From an uncultured Desulfobacterales bacterium (GTDB taxonomy: Bacteria > Desulfobacterota > Desulfobulbia > Desulfobulbales > Desulfocapsaceae): DNA of 64,000 bases. The translations under genes were made by a program, and so were the position numbers. The stretch is from assembly GCA_937915545.1 (NCBI GenBank), contig CALGIJ010000004.1, forward strand, positions 124,001 through 188,000, in the 5' to 3' direction. How positions within the stretch are numbered: the stretch's first letter is position 1; each line of letters begins with the position of its first letter. The notes beneath the pieces are model-generated. The model was not told where the DNA came from. It saw nothing but the letters and a program-made list of their open reading frames with translations, and did no database searches. Shown in pieces: positions 45,149 through 56,437 of this stretch.

Positions 45149-47647
45149 TTATTGCACCGGAATGCCCCAGATCTCCTCGGAATACTCCCTGATGGTGCGG
45201 TCGGTGGAGAACTTGCCCATGCGCGCCACGTTGAGAATGGCCTTTCTCGTCCACTGCTCGCGGTCGAGAAAGGCGCGGTTGACCTCATCCTGGCAGGCGA
45301 TATAGGACTCGAGATCGAGCACCAGCAGGAAGGGGTCGTGGCGGCTCATCAGGCTGTCGACCACCGGCTGGAAGAGTTGACGGTCGCCGTTGCTGAAGGT
45401 GCCGTCGCCAATGGCCTCGATGACCGCGGCGATGCTCTCGTTGTTGCGGCAGACCATCTCCGGGGTGCGGCTGCTGGTGCGGCGCTCGAACTCGGCCTCC
45501 TCGGCGGTCATGCCGAAGATGAAGATGTTGTCCTCGCCGACCTCCTCGCGGATCTCGATATTGGCACCGTCGAGGGTGCCGATGGTCAAGGCGCCGTTAA
45601 GCGAGAACTTCATGTTGCCGGTGCCTGAGGCTTCGGTGCCGGCGGTGGAGATCTGCTCGGAGAGGTCGGCGGCGGGCATGATGATCTCCGCCTGGGAGAC
45701 GTTGTAATTGGGAAGGAAAGCCACCCGGAGCAGGCCCTGCACCCGCGGGTCCTTGTTGACCACCTCGGCGATGGAAGTGATCAGCTTGATGATCATCTTG
45801 GCCCGAGAGTAGGATGGCGCCGCCTTGCCGGCGAAGATGGCGGTGCGCGGGGCGAGGCCGTGCCTGTTGCCGTGGATGATGCGCTGGTAGAGGTGGATGA
45901 GGTGCAAGGCGTTGAGCAGCTGCCGCTTGTACTCGTGGATACGCTTCACCTGGATGTCGAACATCGACTCGGGGTTGACTTCGACGCGGCAGAGGCGCTT
46001 GACGTACTCGGCGAGGCGCACTTTGTTCTCGAACTTGATGCGCTGCCACTCCTCGCGGAACAGGGGGTCATCGACATGGTCCTCGAGGCCGCGCAGCAGG
46101 TCGAGGTTGGTGATCCAGCCGTCGCCGATGCGGCTGGTGATCAGCCTGGCCAGGCCGGGGTTGATGTCGAGCAGCCAGCGCCGCGGCGTGATGCCGTTGG
46201 TCTTGGAGTTAAAACGACCCGGCAGGAACTCGTGGAAGTCGGGGAAGATGCGCTCCTTGAGGAGGTCTGAGTGCAGGGCCGCCACGCCGTTCACCGAGTG
46301 GCTGCCGATGACCGCCAGGTGGGCCATGCGCACCATCTTCACCGACCCCTCCTGGATGATCGACATGTCACGCAGCTTGCGCTCGTTGCCGGGGTAGCGC
46401 TGCGCCACCTCGTCGAGAAAGCGCTTGTTGATCTCGTAGATGATCTGCATGTGGCGCGGCAGCACCCGCTCCATCATCTCCACCGTCCATTTTTCCAGCG
46501 CCTCCGGCATAAGGGTGTGGTTGGTGTAGGCGAAGGTCTTGACACAGATGTCCCACGACTCTTCCCAGCCGAGGCCCTCGATATCGAGGAGTAGGCGCAT
46601 CAGCTCGGGGATGGCGATGGCCGGGTGGGTGTCGTTGAGCTGCACCGCCACCAGGTCGGGGAACCTGGCAAACGAGGTGTTCTTCTTCTTGAAGCGGCGC
46701 ATGATATCCTGGAAGGTGGCGGCGACGAAGAAATACTGCTGCTTGAGGCGCAGCTCCTGCCCGGCGTAGTTGTGGTCCGGCGGGTAGAGGACCTTGGAGA
46801 TGGTCTCCGAGCTGACCTTTGACTCCACTGCCTTGATGTAGTCGCCGCGGCTGAAATCGGTGAGATCGAGCTCGCGCGAGGCGTGCGCCGACCACAGGCG
46901 CATGTTGATGACGTGGTCGTTCTTATAGCCGGGTACCATGATGTCGCTGGCCTTGGCCATGACGTCGCGGGTGTTGACCCACTTGGCGCGGTAGCGGCCG
47001 TGCTCGTCAATATAGCCGTTGACATGGCCGAAGAACTTGACCTTGAACACCGGCATCTGCCGTTCGAACTCCCACGGGCAGCCATTCTGCAGCCAGTTGT
47101 CCGGCCCCTCTACCTGGTAACCATCCACCAGTTGCTGGAAAAAGAGGCCATATTCGTAGCGGATGCCATAGCCATAGGCGGGAATCTTGAGAGTGGCGAT
47201 GGAATCCATGAAGCAGGCCGCCAGCCGGCCGAGGCCGCCGTTGCCAAGGGCGGCGTCCTCTTCCTGGCTGCGGATCTCGCTCAGCTCGAAGCCGAGCTCC
47301 TCCACCGCCTGGCGCACCTCGTCGAGAATGCCGAGGTTGATCATGCTGTTGCCCAGCGAGCGACCGATGAGAAACTCTAAAGAGAGGTAGTAGACGCGTT
47401 TCTTTTCCTTGGCGTAGAAGGTCTTCTGGGTGGAGATCCACTTCTGCACCATGAGATCGCGCATAGTATAGGCGAGGGCCTTGTAGACGTCGGGCGCCCC
47501 GGAGCGCTCCGGGTCGCGGCCCTGGAAACTCATCAGGTGGTTGACGATATGCTCCTTGATCGCCGTGACGGTGGCGGCAAAGGAGGGCGTCCCCCCGCCA
47601 TCGCCCCAGATGTTGCCGGGTTTTCCTACATTGTCGAGCACCTTCAT
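45149..47647 (-). CDS. glgP: glycogen/alpha-glucan phosphorylase
   Basis: Releases glucose-1-phosphate from glycogen; 832 residues, normal length. Conserved regions include LEFLIGRSLGNSMINLG near the N-terminus, ALGNGGLGRLAACF (glucose site), VQLNDTHPAIAIPELMR and, near the C-terminus, the PLP region EASGTGNMKFSLNGALTIG with the Schiff-base lysine. FNSKTNGITPRRWL is another family block. The ATG at 47647 is preceded by GGAACCAGCG. It stands alone; a hairpin-rich gap of 134 bases (with the inverted pair GTACTGCC/GGCAGTAC at 45035-45042 and 45083-45090) separates it from the tRNA terminator. Confidence 0.95.
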   Translation of the reverse strand: MKVLDNVGKPGNIWGDGGGTPSFAATVTAIKEHIVNHLMSFQGRDPERSGAPDVYKALAYTMRDLMVQKWISTQKTFYAKEKKRVYYLSLEFLIGRSLGNSMINLGILDEVRQAVEELGFELSEIRSQEEDAALGNGGLGRLAACFMDSIATLKIPAYGYGIRYEYGLFFQQLVDGYQVEGPDNWLQNGCPWEFERQMPVFKVKFFGHVNGYIDEHGRYRAKWVNTRDVMAKASDIMVPGYKNDHVINMRLWSAHASRELDLTDFSRGDYIKAVESKVSSETISKVLYPPDHNYAGQELRLKQQYFFVAATFQDIMRRFKKKNTSFARFPDLVAVQLNDTHPAIAIPELMRLLLDIEGLGWEESWDICVKTFAYTNHTLMPEALEKWTVEMMERVLPRHMQIIYEINKRFLDEVAQRYPGNERKLRDMSIIQEGSVKMVRMAHLAVIGSHSVNGVAALHSDLLKERIFPDFHEFLPGRFNSKTNGITPRRWLLDINPGLARLITSRIGDGWITNLDLLRGLEDHVDDPLFREEWQRIKFENKVRLAEYVKRLCRVEVNPESMFDIQVKRIHEYKRQLLNALHLIHLYQRIIHGNRHGLAPRTAIFAGKAAPSYSRAKMIIKLITSIAEVVNKDPRVQGLLRVAFLPNYNVSQAEIIMPAADLSEQISTAGTEASGTGNMKFSLNGALTIGTLDGANIEIREEVGEDNIFIFGMTAEEAEFERRTSSRTPEMVCRNNESIAAVIEAIGDGTFSNGDRQLFQPVVDSLMSRHDPFLLVLDLESYIACQDEVNRAFLDREQWTRKAILNVARMGKFSTDRTIREYSEEIWGIPVQ

Positions 47648-47923
47648 CGCTGGTTCCTCCGCTATGGGTTATTGCCGGAAGCGGCCGCCGAAACCCGTGG
47701 CCGGGCAGTCCCCCTTCCTGTGGACAAAGGGGAAAACGAGACATATCTATTGTACCTGAACCCCTCCAAACTACAACATGGAGTTGCAGGATCGGCCCCA
47801 GGGCCGCAAAATGGGGAAGAGATCGCCGCCCTCTTTCCCCTTGATCGTCATGCCACGCAGTGGTATAAACTGCGCTCAACGCGACAACGACCGCAAACGA
47901 ACCCTCAACCCCCCAGACCAACC

Positions 47924-48538
47924 ATGAGCAACAGCAAGGACGGCGCCAGCGCCGCAGTCAGGAACCGGGTGCTCGCCGCCGTCGCCATCTTTCTCCTCGG
48001 CTTCGTCGCCGGCGTCGCCTTCACCGTCTACAGAGGCGCGGTTCCGATCCAGGTAGCCGTCGAAGGAGGCGGGCATCCCGCCGCCCACGACGAGGACATG
48101 CACCGCCTCATCGCCGAACTGGAAAAAGAGATCGCCGCCGGTGCCGACAGTGCCGAGGTGTGGACGCGGCTCGGCAACCTCTATTTCGACACTGGCGTGC
48201 CACAGAAAGCCATCGCCGCCTACGAAAAGTCCCTGGCCAAAAAGCCCGGCGACGCCAACGTGCTCACCGACCTCGGCGTCATGTACCGCAAGGCCGGCGA
48301 GCCGCGCCAGGCCATCGCCAGGTTCGAGGAAGCGATGCGCCAGGACCCCAAACACCTGCCGTCACGCTACAATAGAGGCGTCGTCCTCGCCGGCGACCTC
48401 GGCGACTTCCCGGGCGCCATCGCCAGCTGGGAGGAGATGCTGCGCATCGACCCCCAGGCCACCAACGGCAGCGGCGCGGCCATTGGCGAACTCATCGAAA
48501 AGCTCAAGAAGGAAGCGGCTGCCGCGAAAAAGCCCTGA
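47924..48538 (+). CDS. membrane-anchored TPR protein
   Basis: A 204-residue protein with one N-terminal membrane helix (VLAAVAIFLLGFVAGVAFTVY) and a periplasmic part containing three tetratricopeptide repeats (about residues 75-175: VWTRLGNLYFDTGVPQKAI, then ADANV-type LGVMYRKAGEPRQAI, then NRGVVLAGDLGDFPGAI). The layout resembles small TPR proteins found widely in Desulfobacterota and Geobacter, of unknown role, probably scaffolding. It stands 25 bases before metY on the same strand, but a functional tie to methionine synthesis is not obvious. Confidence 0.8.
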   Translation: MSNSKDGASAAVRNRVLAAVAIFLLGFVAGVAFTVYRGAVPIQVAVEGGGHPAAHDEDMHRLIAELEKEIAAGADSAEVWTRLGNLYFDTGVPQKAIAAYEKSLAKKPGDANVLTDLGVMYRKAGEPRQAIARFEEAMRQDPKHLPSRYNRGVVLAGDLGDFPGAIASWEEMLRIDPQATNGSGAAIGELIEKLKKEAAAAKKP

Positions 48539-48563
48539 GCCCCCACGACTAAAGGAGTCCTCA

Positions 48564-49841
48564 ATGAAATTCGAAACCCTCGCCATCCACGCCGGACAGA
48601 CAGTCGACCCCCCTGCCCTGTCACGGGCGGTGCCGCTGCACCGCACCGCCGCCTATCTCTTCAGGGACACCGAACACGCCGCCAACCTCTTCGCTCTCAA
48701 GGAGCTGGGCAATATCTACACCCGCATCGGCAACCCCACCCAGGACGTGCTCGAGCAGCGCATGGCCCGCCTCGAGGGCGGGGCCGCCGCCCTCGCCCTG
48801 GCCTCGGGGACCTCGGCGATCTTCTACACCGTCATCAACATCTGCGCCCACGGCGACGAGGTGGTGGCCGCCGCCAACCTCTACGGGGGCACCTACACCC
48901 AGTTCGACTCCATCCTGCCGCAGCTCGGCATCAAGGTGCGGCTGGTGGACTTCGCCGACCTCGGCGCGGTGGCGGGAGCGATCAACGGGCGCACCCGCAT
49001 GCTCTACTGCGAAACCCTCGGCAACCCGGCCCTCAACATGACCGATCTCGAGGCGGTGGCGCAGATCGCCCAGCGCCATCACCTGCCGCTGGTGGTCGAC
49101 TCGACCTTCACTCCGCCCTGCCTGCTGCGCCCCCTGGAGCACGGCGCCGATATCGTGCTCCACTCGCTGACCAAGTGGATCGGCGGCCATGGCGTCGGCA
49201 TTGGCGGTATCGTCATCGACGGCGGGCGCTTCGACTGGCGCGACGAAAAGTTCACCCTCTACAACCAGCCCGACCCCTCCTACCACGGCCTGCGCTACGC
49301 CCATGACCTCGGCGAGCTCAACCCGCTGGCCTTCATCCTGCGCATGCGCCTGGTGCCCCTGCGCAATCTCGGCGCCTGCATCAGCCCTGACAACTGCTGG
49401 TCCTTCCTGCAGGGCATCGAGACGCTTGGCCTGCGCATGGCTCGCCACAGCGACAACGCCATGGCGGTGGCCAGCCACCTCTCCCGCCAGGGCGGAGTCG
49501 CCTGGGTGCATTACCCCGGCCTGCCCGGCTCCCCCGGCCATGAGATCGCCCGGCGCTACCTCGGCAACGGCTATGGCGGCATGATCGCCTTCGGCATAGA
49601 GGGCGGGCTGGCCGCCGGCCGCCGCTTCATCGACAGCCTGCAGCTCGTCTCCCACCTCGCCAATGTCGGCGATGCCAAGTCGCTGGCCATCCACCCGGCC
49701 TCGACCACCCACTCGCAGCTCAACGAGGAACAGCTGCGCCAGTGCGGCATTGACCAGGGCATGATCCGCCTCTCCATCGGCATCGAACATATCGACGACA
49801 TCATCGCCGATATCGACCAGGCCCTGGCCAAGGCGGCCTAG
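48564..49841 (+). CDS. metY: O-acetylhomoserine sulfhydrylase / aminocarboxypropyltransferase
   Basis: PLP enzyme of the Cys/Met metabolism family, 425 residues. It joins sulfide (or methanethiol) to O-acetylhomoserine, giving homocysteine (or methionine). The family blocks are YTRIGNPTQDVLEQRMARLE, the cofactor region ASGTSAIFYTVIN and the Schiff-base lysine in HSLTKWIGGHG. The C-terminal block ends with RLSIGIEHIDDIIADIDQAL. Length above 420 favours MetY over MetZ or MetB. The ATG at 48564 follows AAAGGAG. The next gene is the acetyltransferase that makes its substrate. Use of free sulfide fits a sulfide-producing organism. Confidence 0.93.
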   Translation: MKFETLAIHAGQTVDPPALSRAVPLHRTAAYLFRDTEHAANLFALKELGNIYTRIGNPTQDVLEQRMARLEGGAAALALASGTSAIFYTVINICAHGDEVVAAANLYGGTYTQFDSILPQLGIKVRLVDFADLGAVAGAINGRTRMLYCETLGNPALNMTDLEAVAQIAQRHHLPLVVDSTFTPPCLLRPLEHGADIVLHSLTKWIGGHGVGIGGIVIDGGRFDWRDEKFTLYNQPDPSYHGLRYAHDLGELNPLAFILRMRLVPLRNLGACISPDNCWSFLQGIETLGLRMARHSDNAMAVASHLSRQGGVAWVHYPGLPGSPGHEIARRYLGNGYGGMIAFGIEGGLAAGRRFIDSLQLVSHLANVGDAKSLAIHPASTTHSQLNEEQLRQCGIDQGMIRLSIGIEHIDDIIADIDQALAKAA

Positions 49842-49866
49842 TGGCGGCATTGAGGAGGCAGCGGCC

Positions 49867-51003
49867 ATGACCGCCACCGCAGCAACCGACCACAGGAGGT
49901 TCTTCACCTTTGCCGAAGCCCCAAACCTCCTGCGGCTGGAGAGCGGCGCCACCTTAGGGCCGGTGACCATCGCCTACGAGACCTGGGGCGAGCTCTCCCC
50001 GGCGCGGGACAACGCCATCCTCGTCGCCCACGCCTTCTCCGGCGACTCCCACGCGGCCAGCCACCTGCAGGCGGAGGGCGGGGAGGACAAGCCGGGCTGG
50101 TGGGAGTTCATGATCGGCCCGGGCAAGGCCATCGACACCGACCGCTATTTCGTGCTCTGCCCCAACATCCTCGGCAGCTGCATGGGCTCCACCGGCCCCA
50201 GCTCGCCCAACCCCGACAGCGGCCGACCCTACGGGCTGACTTTCCCGATGATGACCATCGGCGACATGGTGACCACCCAGAAACGGCTCGTCGACCACCT
50301 CGGCATCGCCCGGCTGCGCGGCGTCATCGGCGGCTCGGTGGGCGGCATGCAGGTGTTGGAGTGGATGGTGCGCTACCCGGCAATGGTGCGCTCGGCGGTG
50401 GCTATCGCCACCACCATGCGCCACTCGGCCCTGGCCATCGCCTTCAACGAGATCGCCCGCCAGTCGATCATGGCCGACCCCAACTGGCGTCACGGCGACT
50501 ACTACGAGGGCCGCGGACCCGACATGGGCCTGGCGGTGGCGCGCATGGTCGGCCACGTCACCTATCTCTCCGACGAGGCGATGCGCCGCAAGTTCGGCCG
50601 CAAGCTGCAGGACAAGGAGAACTTTTCCTTCGGTTTCGACGGCGACTTCCAGGTGGAGAGCTACCTGCGCCACCAGGGGGTGAAGTTCGTCAACCGCTTC
50701 GACGCCAACTCGGTGCTCTACATCACCAAGGCCGCCGACTACTTCGACATCGTCGAGCGTACGGCGCAACTGGCGCGGCCCGGCGACAGCCCCAGCCAGC
50801 GCAGCCGCTATTTAGTAGTCTCCTACACCTCGGACTGGCTCTACCCGACCTATCAGGCGCGGGAGTTGGTGCGCACCTTAAAGCGCAGCGGTCAGGACGT
50901 CAGCTTCTGCGAGATCGAGGCCGACTGCGGCCACGACGCCTTTCTCATCCCCGATCAACGCCTGAGCACCCTGGTGGGAGGCTTCTTCGATGGTCTTGAC
51001 TGA
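49867..51003 (+). CDS. metX: homoserine O-acetyltransferase
   Basis: Alpha/beta-hydrolase-fold acetyltransferase, 378 residues, that makes O-acetylhomoserine from homoserine and acetyl-CoA. The nucleophile elbow is GGSVGGMQVLEW, the family block NILGSCMGSTGPSS precedes it, and the final Asp-His pair is seen at SDWLYP and DCGHDAFL. The ORF ends inside the first codons of metW (14-base overlap), as in many metX-metW pairs. It follows metY by 25 bases. Confidence 0.94.
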   Translation: MTATAATDHRRFFTFAEAPNLLRLESGATLGPVTIAYETWGELSPARDNAILVAHAFSGDSHAASHLQAEGGEDKPGWWEFMIGPGKAIDTDRYFVLCPNILGSCMGSTGPSSPNPDSGRPYGLTFPMMTIGDMVTTQKRLVDHLGIARLRGVIGGSVGGMQVLEWMVRYPAMVRSAVAIATTMRHSALAIAFNEIARQSIMADPNWRHGDYYEGRGPDMGLAVARMVGHVTYLSDEAMRRKFGRKLQDKENFSFGFDGDFQVESYLRHQGVKFVNRFDANSVLYITKAADYFDIVERTAQLARPGDSPSQRSRYLVVSYTSDWLYPTYQARELVRTLKRSGQDVSFCEIEADCGHDAFLIPDQRLSTLVGGFFDGLD

Positions 51004-51655
51004 CCCGGCCACGCTGCGCTTCGACCTGCGCATCATCGCATCGACCATCGAGCCGGGCAGCCACGTGCTCGACCTCGGCTGCGGCAACGGCGACCTCCTC
51101 GCCTGGCTGGCCGAGCACCGCCAGGTCAGCGGCACCGGGGTGGAGCAGGACAAGAACAAGGCCACCGCTTGCATCGCCCGCGGCCTCAGCGTGCTGCAGG
51201 GCGACCTCAACCGCGAGGTCGACGACTACCCCGACGACACCTTCGACTACGTCATCCTCAGCCAGACCCTGCAGCAGGTCTTCGCGCCGGCCCAGTTGCT
51301 CAGCTCGCTGGCACGCATCGGCCGGCGGGTCATCGTCAGCTTTCCCAACTTCAGCCACTACTCGATCCGCCTGCAGCTGCTCTGCAACGGGGCCGCGCCC
51401 AAGAACGAGCAGCTGCCCTACTCGTGGTACGACACCCCCAACATCCGCGTCATCACCCTCAAGGACTTCCGCCGTTTCGCCCGCGATGTCGGCTACACCA
51501 TCCTGCGGGAGATCGCCATCAGCTCCGGCCATGCCGGCGGCGAGGGGCGTATCATCCGCCGCCTCACCAATCTCCGCGCCACCTACGGCATCTTCATCAT
51601 CGAAAAATCACGCCGGGAACAGGAACAACCCCGACCTCAACGCCAACCCCTGTGA
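50990..51655 (+). CDS. metW: methionine biosynthesis protein MetW
   Basis: A 221-residue SAM-dependent methyltransferase-fold protein. Motif I is VLDLGCGNGDLLAWL, the family block is DYVILSQTLQQVFAP, and FPNFSHYSIRLQL with LPYSWYDTPNIRVIT is diagnostic of MetW. MetW supports MetX in homoserine acetylation in several proteobacteria; its own reaction is not defined. The start overlaps metX by 14 bases. The C-terminus is extended by a basic Arg/Pro/Gln tail (about 15 residues). Confidence 0.92.
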   Translation: MVLTDPATLRFDLRIIASTIEPGSHVLDLGCGNGDLLAWLAEHRQVSGTGVEQDKNKATACIARGLSVLQGDLNREVDDYPDDTFDYVILSQTLQQVFAPAQLLSSLARIGRRVIVSFPNFSHYSIRLQLLCNGAAPKNEQLPYSWYDTPNIRVITLKDFRRFARDVGYTILREIAISSGHAGGEGRIIRRLTNLRATYGIFIIEKSRREQEQPRPQRQPL

Positions 51656-51668
51656 GAGACGCACCGCC

Positions 51669-52646
<978 letters not shown>

Positions 52647-52687
52647 CCCTTGGGGAACACAGCCCCGAGGGACTAAGGAGACCGGCC

Positions 52688-53602
<915 letters not shown>

Positions 53603-53609
53603 GGCCCTC

Positions 53610-53641
53610 CGGCGGGGCTTGCGGCAACGCATTCCCCGCCG
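53610..53641 (+). terminator. hairpin after cysK
   Basis: Arms CGGCGGGG (53610-53617) and CCCCGCCG (53634-53641) with a 16-base loop, 8 bases beyond the cysK stop. No T run. Confidence 0.5.
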
Positions 53642-53794
53642 TGCAGTAAGGCCTGGCAACTCTCACCATCCTGGCGCGGCTGTCGCCCCATCGAGAAAAA
53701 CACACCGCAAACGTTGTTTTTTTGCCCAAGAGGGAATATTCTCGAGAGAGGCGATTGGCATTCTTTTCCCAATGGTTGTCATGTTTTTCTCACC

Positions 53795-54955
53795 ATGAGG
53801 CTCCAAGAAATGAACACGCTCCTCCCGCACACACTGCCGCTGCGGCTCCTGCCTGCCCTGCTCCTCCTCTGCCTGCTGCCCTTCACCCTCCTCGCCGCCC
53901 AGGCGCCAAAGACCAGCGGCGACAAGACCGTCACCGTCGAAGGTGTCGGGGCAAACAAGCAGGAAGCCCTGCTCCAGGCGAAGCGGGCGGCGGTGGAAGA
54001 GGGTATCGGTGTCATCCTCACCTCACAGACCGAGGTGGAAAACTTCATGATGAAGAAGGACAAGGTGATCACCCAGAGCGTCGGCGCAGTGCGCAGCTAC
54101 GATGTGCTCAAGGAGGAGCAGAAAGGCGGCGCCTGGCATGTCAAGATCAAGGCGGTGGTTTCGCTCGACTCGATCACCGCCGACCTCATGGCCCTGAAGA
54201 TCCTCCTCGCCGCCATGGATAAACCGCGCACCATGGTGCTCATCCAGGAGGAAGGCGGCACCAACGCCGAGAGCACCGTGGTCGATTTCCTGCAGAAAAA
54301 GGGCTTCGACCTCGTCGACCCCGCCCAGGCGGCGGCCTTGATGTCCAAGGACGACCCCTTCATTCGCCGCGCCATCGAGGGCGACCCGGTAGCGGCAGCC
54401 AAGCTCGGCGCGGAGAACGGCGCCGAGTATGTGGTGGTCGGCAGCGTCAAGAAGAGCGTGCTGGCCGGCGAGGTGGTCAAGGACACCGGCATGAAATCCG
54501 GCCAGGCCAACCTGACCCTCAAGGTGGTCAACTGCTCCAACGGGCGCATCGTCGCCACCAAGTCGGCCTCGGCTGCCGCGGTGCACATCGCCGATGGCAC
54601 CGCCATGGCCCAGGCCGCCACCAAGGCCGCCACCTCGCTTATGGACAAGAAGCTCTTCGAGGCGATCATCACCTCCTTCCAGGATACCCTCAACAACGGC
54701 GCCACCTACGAGGTGGTCATCTCCGGAGTGAAGAGCTACAGCCAGCAGAAAAGCGCCGCCAGGATCCTCGAGGACACCGAAGGCGTGGTCTCGGTCAACA
54801 AGCGCGCCTTCGGCGGCGGAAAGCTCGAGCTGACCGTCCTCTTCAAAGGCAACGCCGAGAGTCTCTGCGACCGCGTCGACAGCAAGCCGGTGGACGAAGC
54901 CAAGCTGCTGGTGACCAACATCACCGGCAACCGCATCGCCCTCAACCTCCAATAG
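53795..54955 (+). CDS. exported FlgT/LPP20-like protein
   Basis: A secreted protein of 386 residues with a signal peptide (LLPALLLLCLLPFTLLAAQA). The first mature domain (about 35-135) has GVGANKQEALLQAKRAAVEE followed by the block to MKKDKVITQSVGAVRSYDVL, which is the FlgT-N/LPP20-like fold. The next (about 145-270) has a TolB-N-like layout (TMVLIQEEGGTNAE... GAENGAEYVVVGSV). The last resembles a repeat of a small alpha/beta unit (YEVVISGVKSYSQQKSAARIL). FlgT is part of the Vibrio flagellar H-ring, but there are no flagellar genes here. ATG at 53795 or 53810 are both possible. It heads a five-gene run of exported proteins. Confidence 0.7.
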   Translation: MRLQEMNTLLPHTLPLRLLPALLLLCLLPFTLLAAQAPKTSGDKTVTVEGVGANKQEALLQAKRAAVEEGIGVILTSQTEVENFMMKKDKVITQSVGAVRSYDVLKEEQKGGAWHVKIKAVVSLDSITADLMALKILLAAMDKPRTMVLIQEEGGTNAESTVVDFLQKKGFDLVDPAQAAALMSKDDPFIRRAIEGDPVAAAKLGAENGAEYVVVGSVKKSVLAGEVVKDTGMKSGQANLTLKVVNCSNGRIVATKSASAAAVHIADGTAMAQAATKAATSLMDKKLFEAIITSFQDTLNNGATYEVVISGVKSYSQQKSAARILEDTEGVVSVNKRAFGGGKLELTVLFKGNAESLCDRVDSKPVDEAKLLVTNITGNRIALNLQ

Positions 54956-54980
54956 TCACCGTCCAGACAAGGAACCCACG

Positions 54981-56363
54981 ATGAAGGCCACGGCAACCCT
55001 CTTTCTGGCACTCCTTTTCGCCTCTCTGCTGCCCTCGCCGGCCAGCGCCGAGTTCAGCAAAACGAAGATCGCCGTGCTCGACTTCCAGTTGCAGGGCGAG
55101 GAGTTCGAGCACAAGGACATGGGCACCATCGTCGCCGAGTGGTTCACCACCGCCATGGTCCGCGAAGGCCGCTTCGATGTCGTCGAGCGGCGCCTGCTGG
55201 AGAAGATCCTCGGCGAGCAGAAGCTCGCCATGAGCGGCATCGTCGACGCGGAGAGCGCCACCCAGATCGGCAAGCTGCTCGGCGTCAAGGTCATCATCAG
55301 CGGCTCGGTGATGAAGCTCAAGGACGTCACCGAGATCAACGCGCGCATCATCGATGTCGAGAGCGCCTCGATCATCGCCGCCGAAAACGTGCGTAGCGCC
55401 GCCACCGGCCGACTGCAGGATCTGGTGGTGGAGATGTCCGAGAAGATCATCAAGAATTTCCCTCTCGAGGGCTACGTCGTCAACCGCAGCGGCGACTCGG
55501 TGACCATCGACCTTGGCCTGCGCACCGGGGTGAAAAAGGGCATGCGCTTCATCGTCTACAAGGAAGGCCAGATCATCAAGCACCCCAAGACCGGCGAGGT
55601 CCTCGACGTCGAGCGCATCGAGACCGGCAAGGTGACCATCGACAGCGTCGCCCAGAAGATCTGCTCCGCCAATATCGACGAAGAAGAGAGCCCCGGGGCG
55701 ATCAACTACGGGCAGCAGGTGAAGAGTGTCGTCGACATGACCCCGAAAAAGGCCCGTCTCACCGTCACTCCGGTCCCGGCCAGCGCCAAGGTGCGCATCC
55801 TGAACATCTCACGGACCTACGAGCCGGGCATCGAGCTCGAACCCGGCCCCTACCATGTCGAGGTCTCCGCCCCCGGCTATAGGACCGTGCGGGAATGGGT
55901 GACTCTCGAGAAAAGCAGCGACAAGAACCTCCCCATCAGCCTGGTGGCCGGTCCCCCGGGCAGTGAAGACAGCCAGCCGAAGTCGCCGACGGTGAAGAGG
56001 GAGGCAGGGGCCGTTGCGCCGACCTCGGCCCCCGCGTCCCCGCCGGCGCCAGCGCCGACACCCCAGCTCAGCGCCGAACAGTCGAAATATATCAAGATGC
56101 TCGATGGTGGTGAACGAGAGTGGAAAGACGCCGCCAAGCAGCTGGTCAGGGCGAAATATCGTGACACGGTAGTGCTCGACGTCGTCGAGAAGGTGCTGCT
56201 GCGCAACTACCTGAGCGGAGACGATGACACCATGTCCTGGCTGTGCAAAGCCCTTGGCGCCTCGGGGCAGGGCAAGTACCGCGGCACGCTGAGCAAGGTG
56301 GCGGAAAGCGCCACCAGCCGCAAGCTCAAAGGTTACGCGGAGAAGAGCCTGCAGCAACTGTAG
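54981..56363 (+). CDS. exported CsgG/TolB-like protein with FlgT-C-like and PEGA domains
   Basis: A 460-residue exported protein with signal peptide MKATATLFLALLFASLLPSP and ASA cleavage. Domain order: CsgG/TolB-N-like (about 28-155: KIAVLDFQLQGEEFEHKD, RFDVVERRLLEKIL, VISGSVMKL), FlgT-C-like (about 158-245: GYVVNRSGDSVTIDLG, KGMRFIVYKEG), PEGA surface domain (about 255-320: PASAKVRILN, LEPGPYHVEVSAPGYRTV), Pro/Ala linker and a helical end (about 365-460). There is no lipobox, so it is probably periplasmic. It follows the first gene by 25 bases. The set of domains suggests a ring or scaffold protein under the outer membrane. Confidence 0.72.
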   Translation: MKATATLFLALLFASLLPSPASAEFSKTKIAVLDFQLQGEEFEHKDMGTIVAEWFTTAMVREGRFDVVERRLLEKILGEQKLAMSGIVDAESATQIGKLLGVKVIISGSVMKLKDVTEINARIIDVESASIIAAENVRSAATGRLQDLVVEMSEKIIKNFPLEGYVVNRSGDSVTIDLGLRTGVKKGMRFIVYKEGQIIKHPKTGEVLDVERIETGKVTIDSVAQKICSANIDEEESPGAINYGQQVKSVVDMTPKKARLTVTPVPASAKVRILNISRTYEPGIELEPGPYHVEVSAPGYRTVREWVTLEKSSDKNLPISLVAGPPGSEDSQPKSPTVKREAGAVAPTSAPASPPAPAPTPQLSAEQSKYIKMLDGGEREWKDAAKQLVRAKYRDTVVLDVVEKVLLRNYLSGDDDTMSWLCKALGASGQGKYRGTLSKVAESATSRKLKGYAEKSLQQL

Positions 56364-56382
56364 CGCGGCCGACACTTTCGCT

Positions 56383-56404
56383 GGCCCCCTTGTACAAGGG
56401 GGCC
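56383..56404. repeat. 22-base perfect palindrome between the CsgG-like and FecR-like genes
   Basis: The two 10-base arms GGCCCCCTTG and CAAGGGGGCC surround a TA centre. It is 19 bases after the CsgG-like stop codon and 34 before the next ATG. As RNA it would form a stable hairpin that may attenuate or stabilise the polycistronic message; no T run follows. Confidence 0.55.
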
Positions 56405-56437
56405 GAGCCACCGCAACGTTACCCTGGAGAACCACCC

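Noticed and set aside
48539..48563. SAM riboswitch or S-box before metY
   Set aside because: Only 25 bases separate the TPR gene from metY, so no aptamer fits there.
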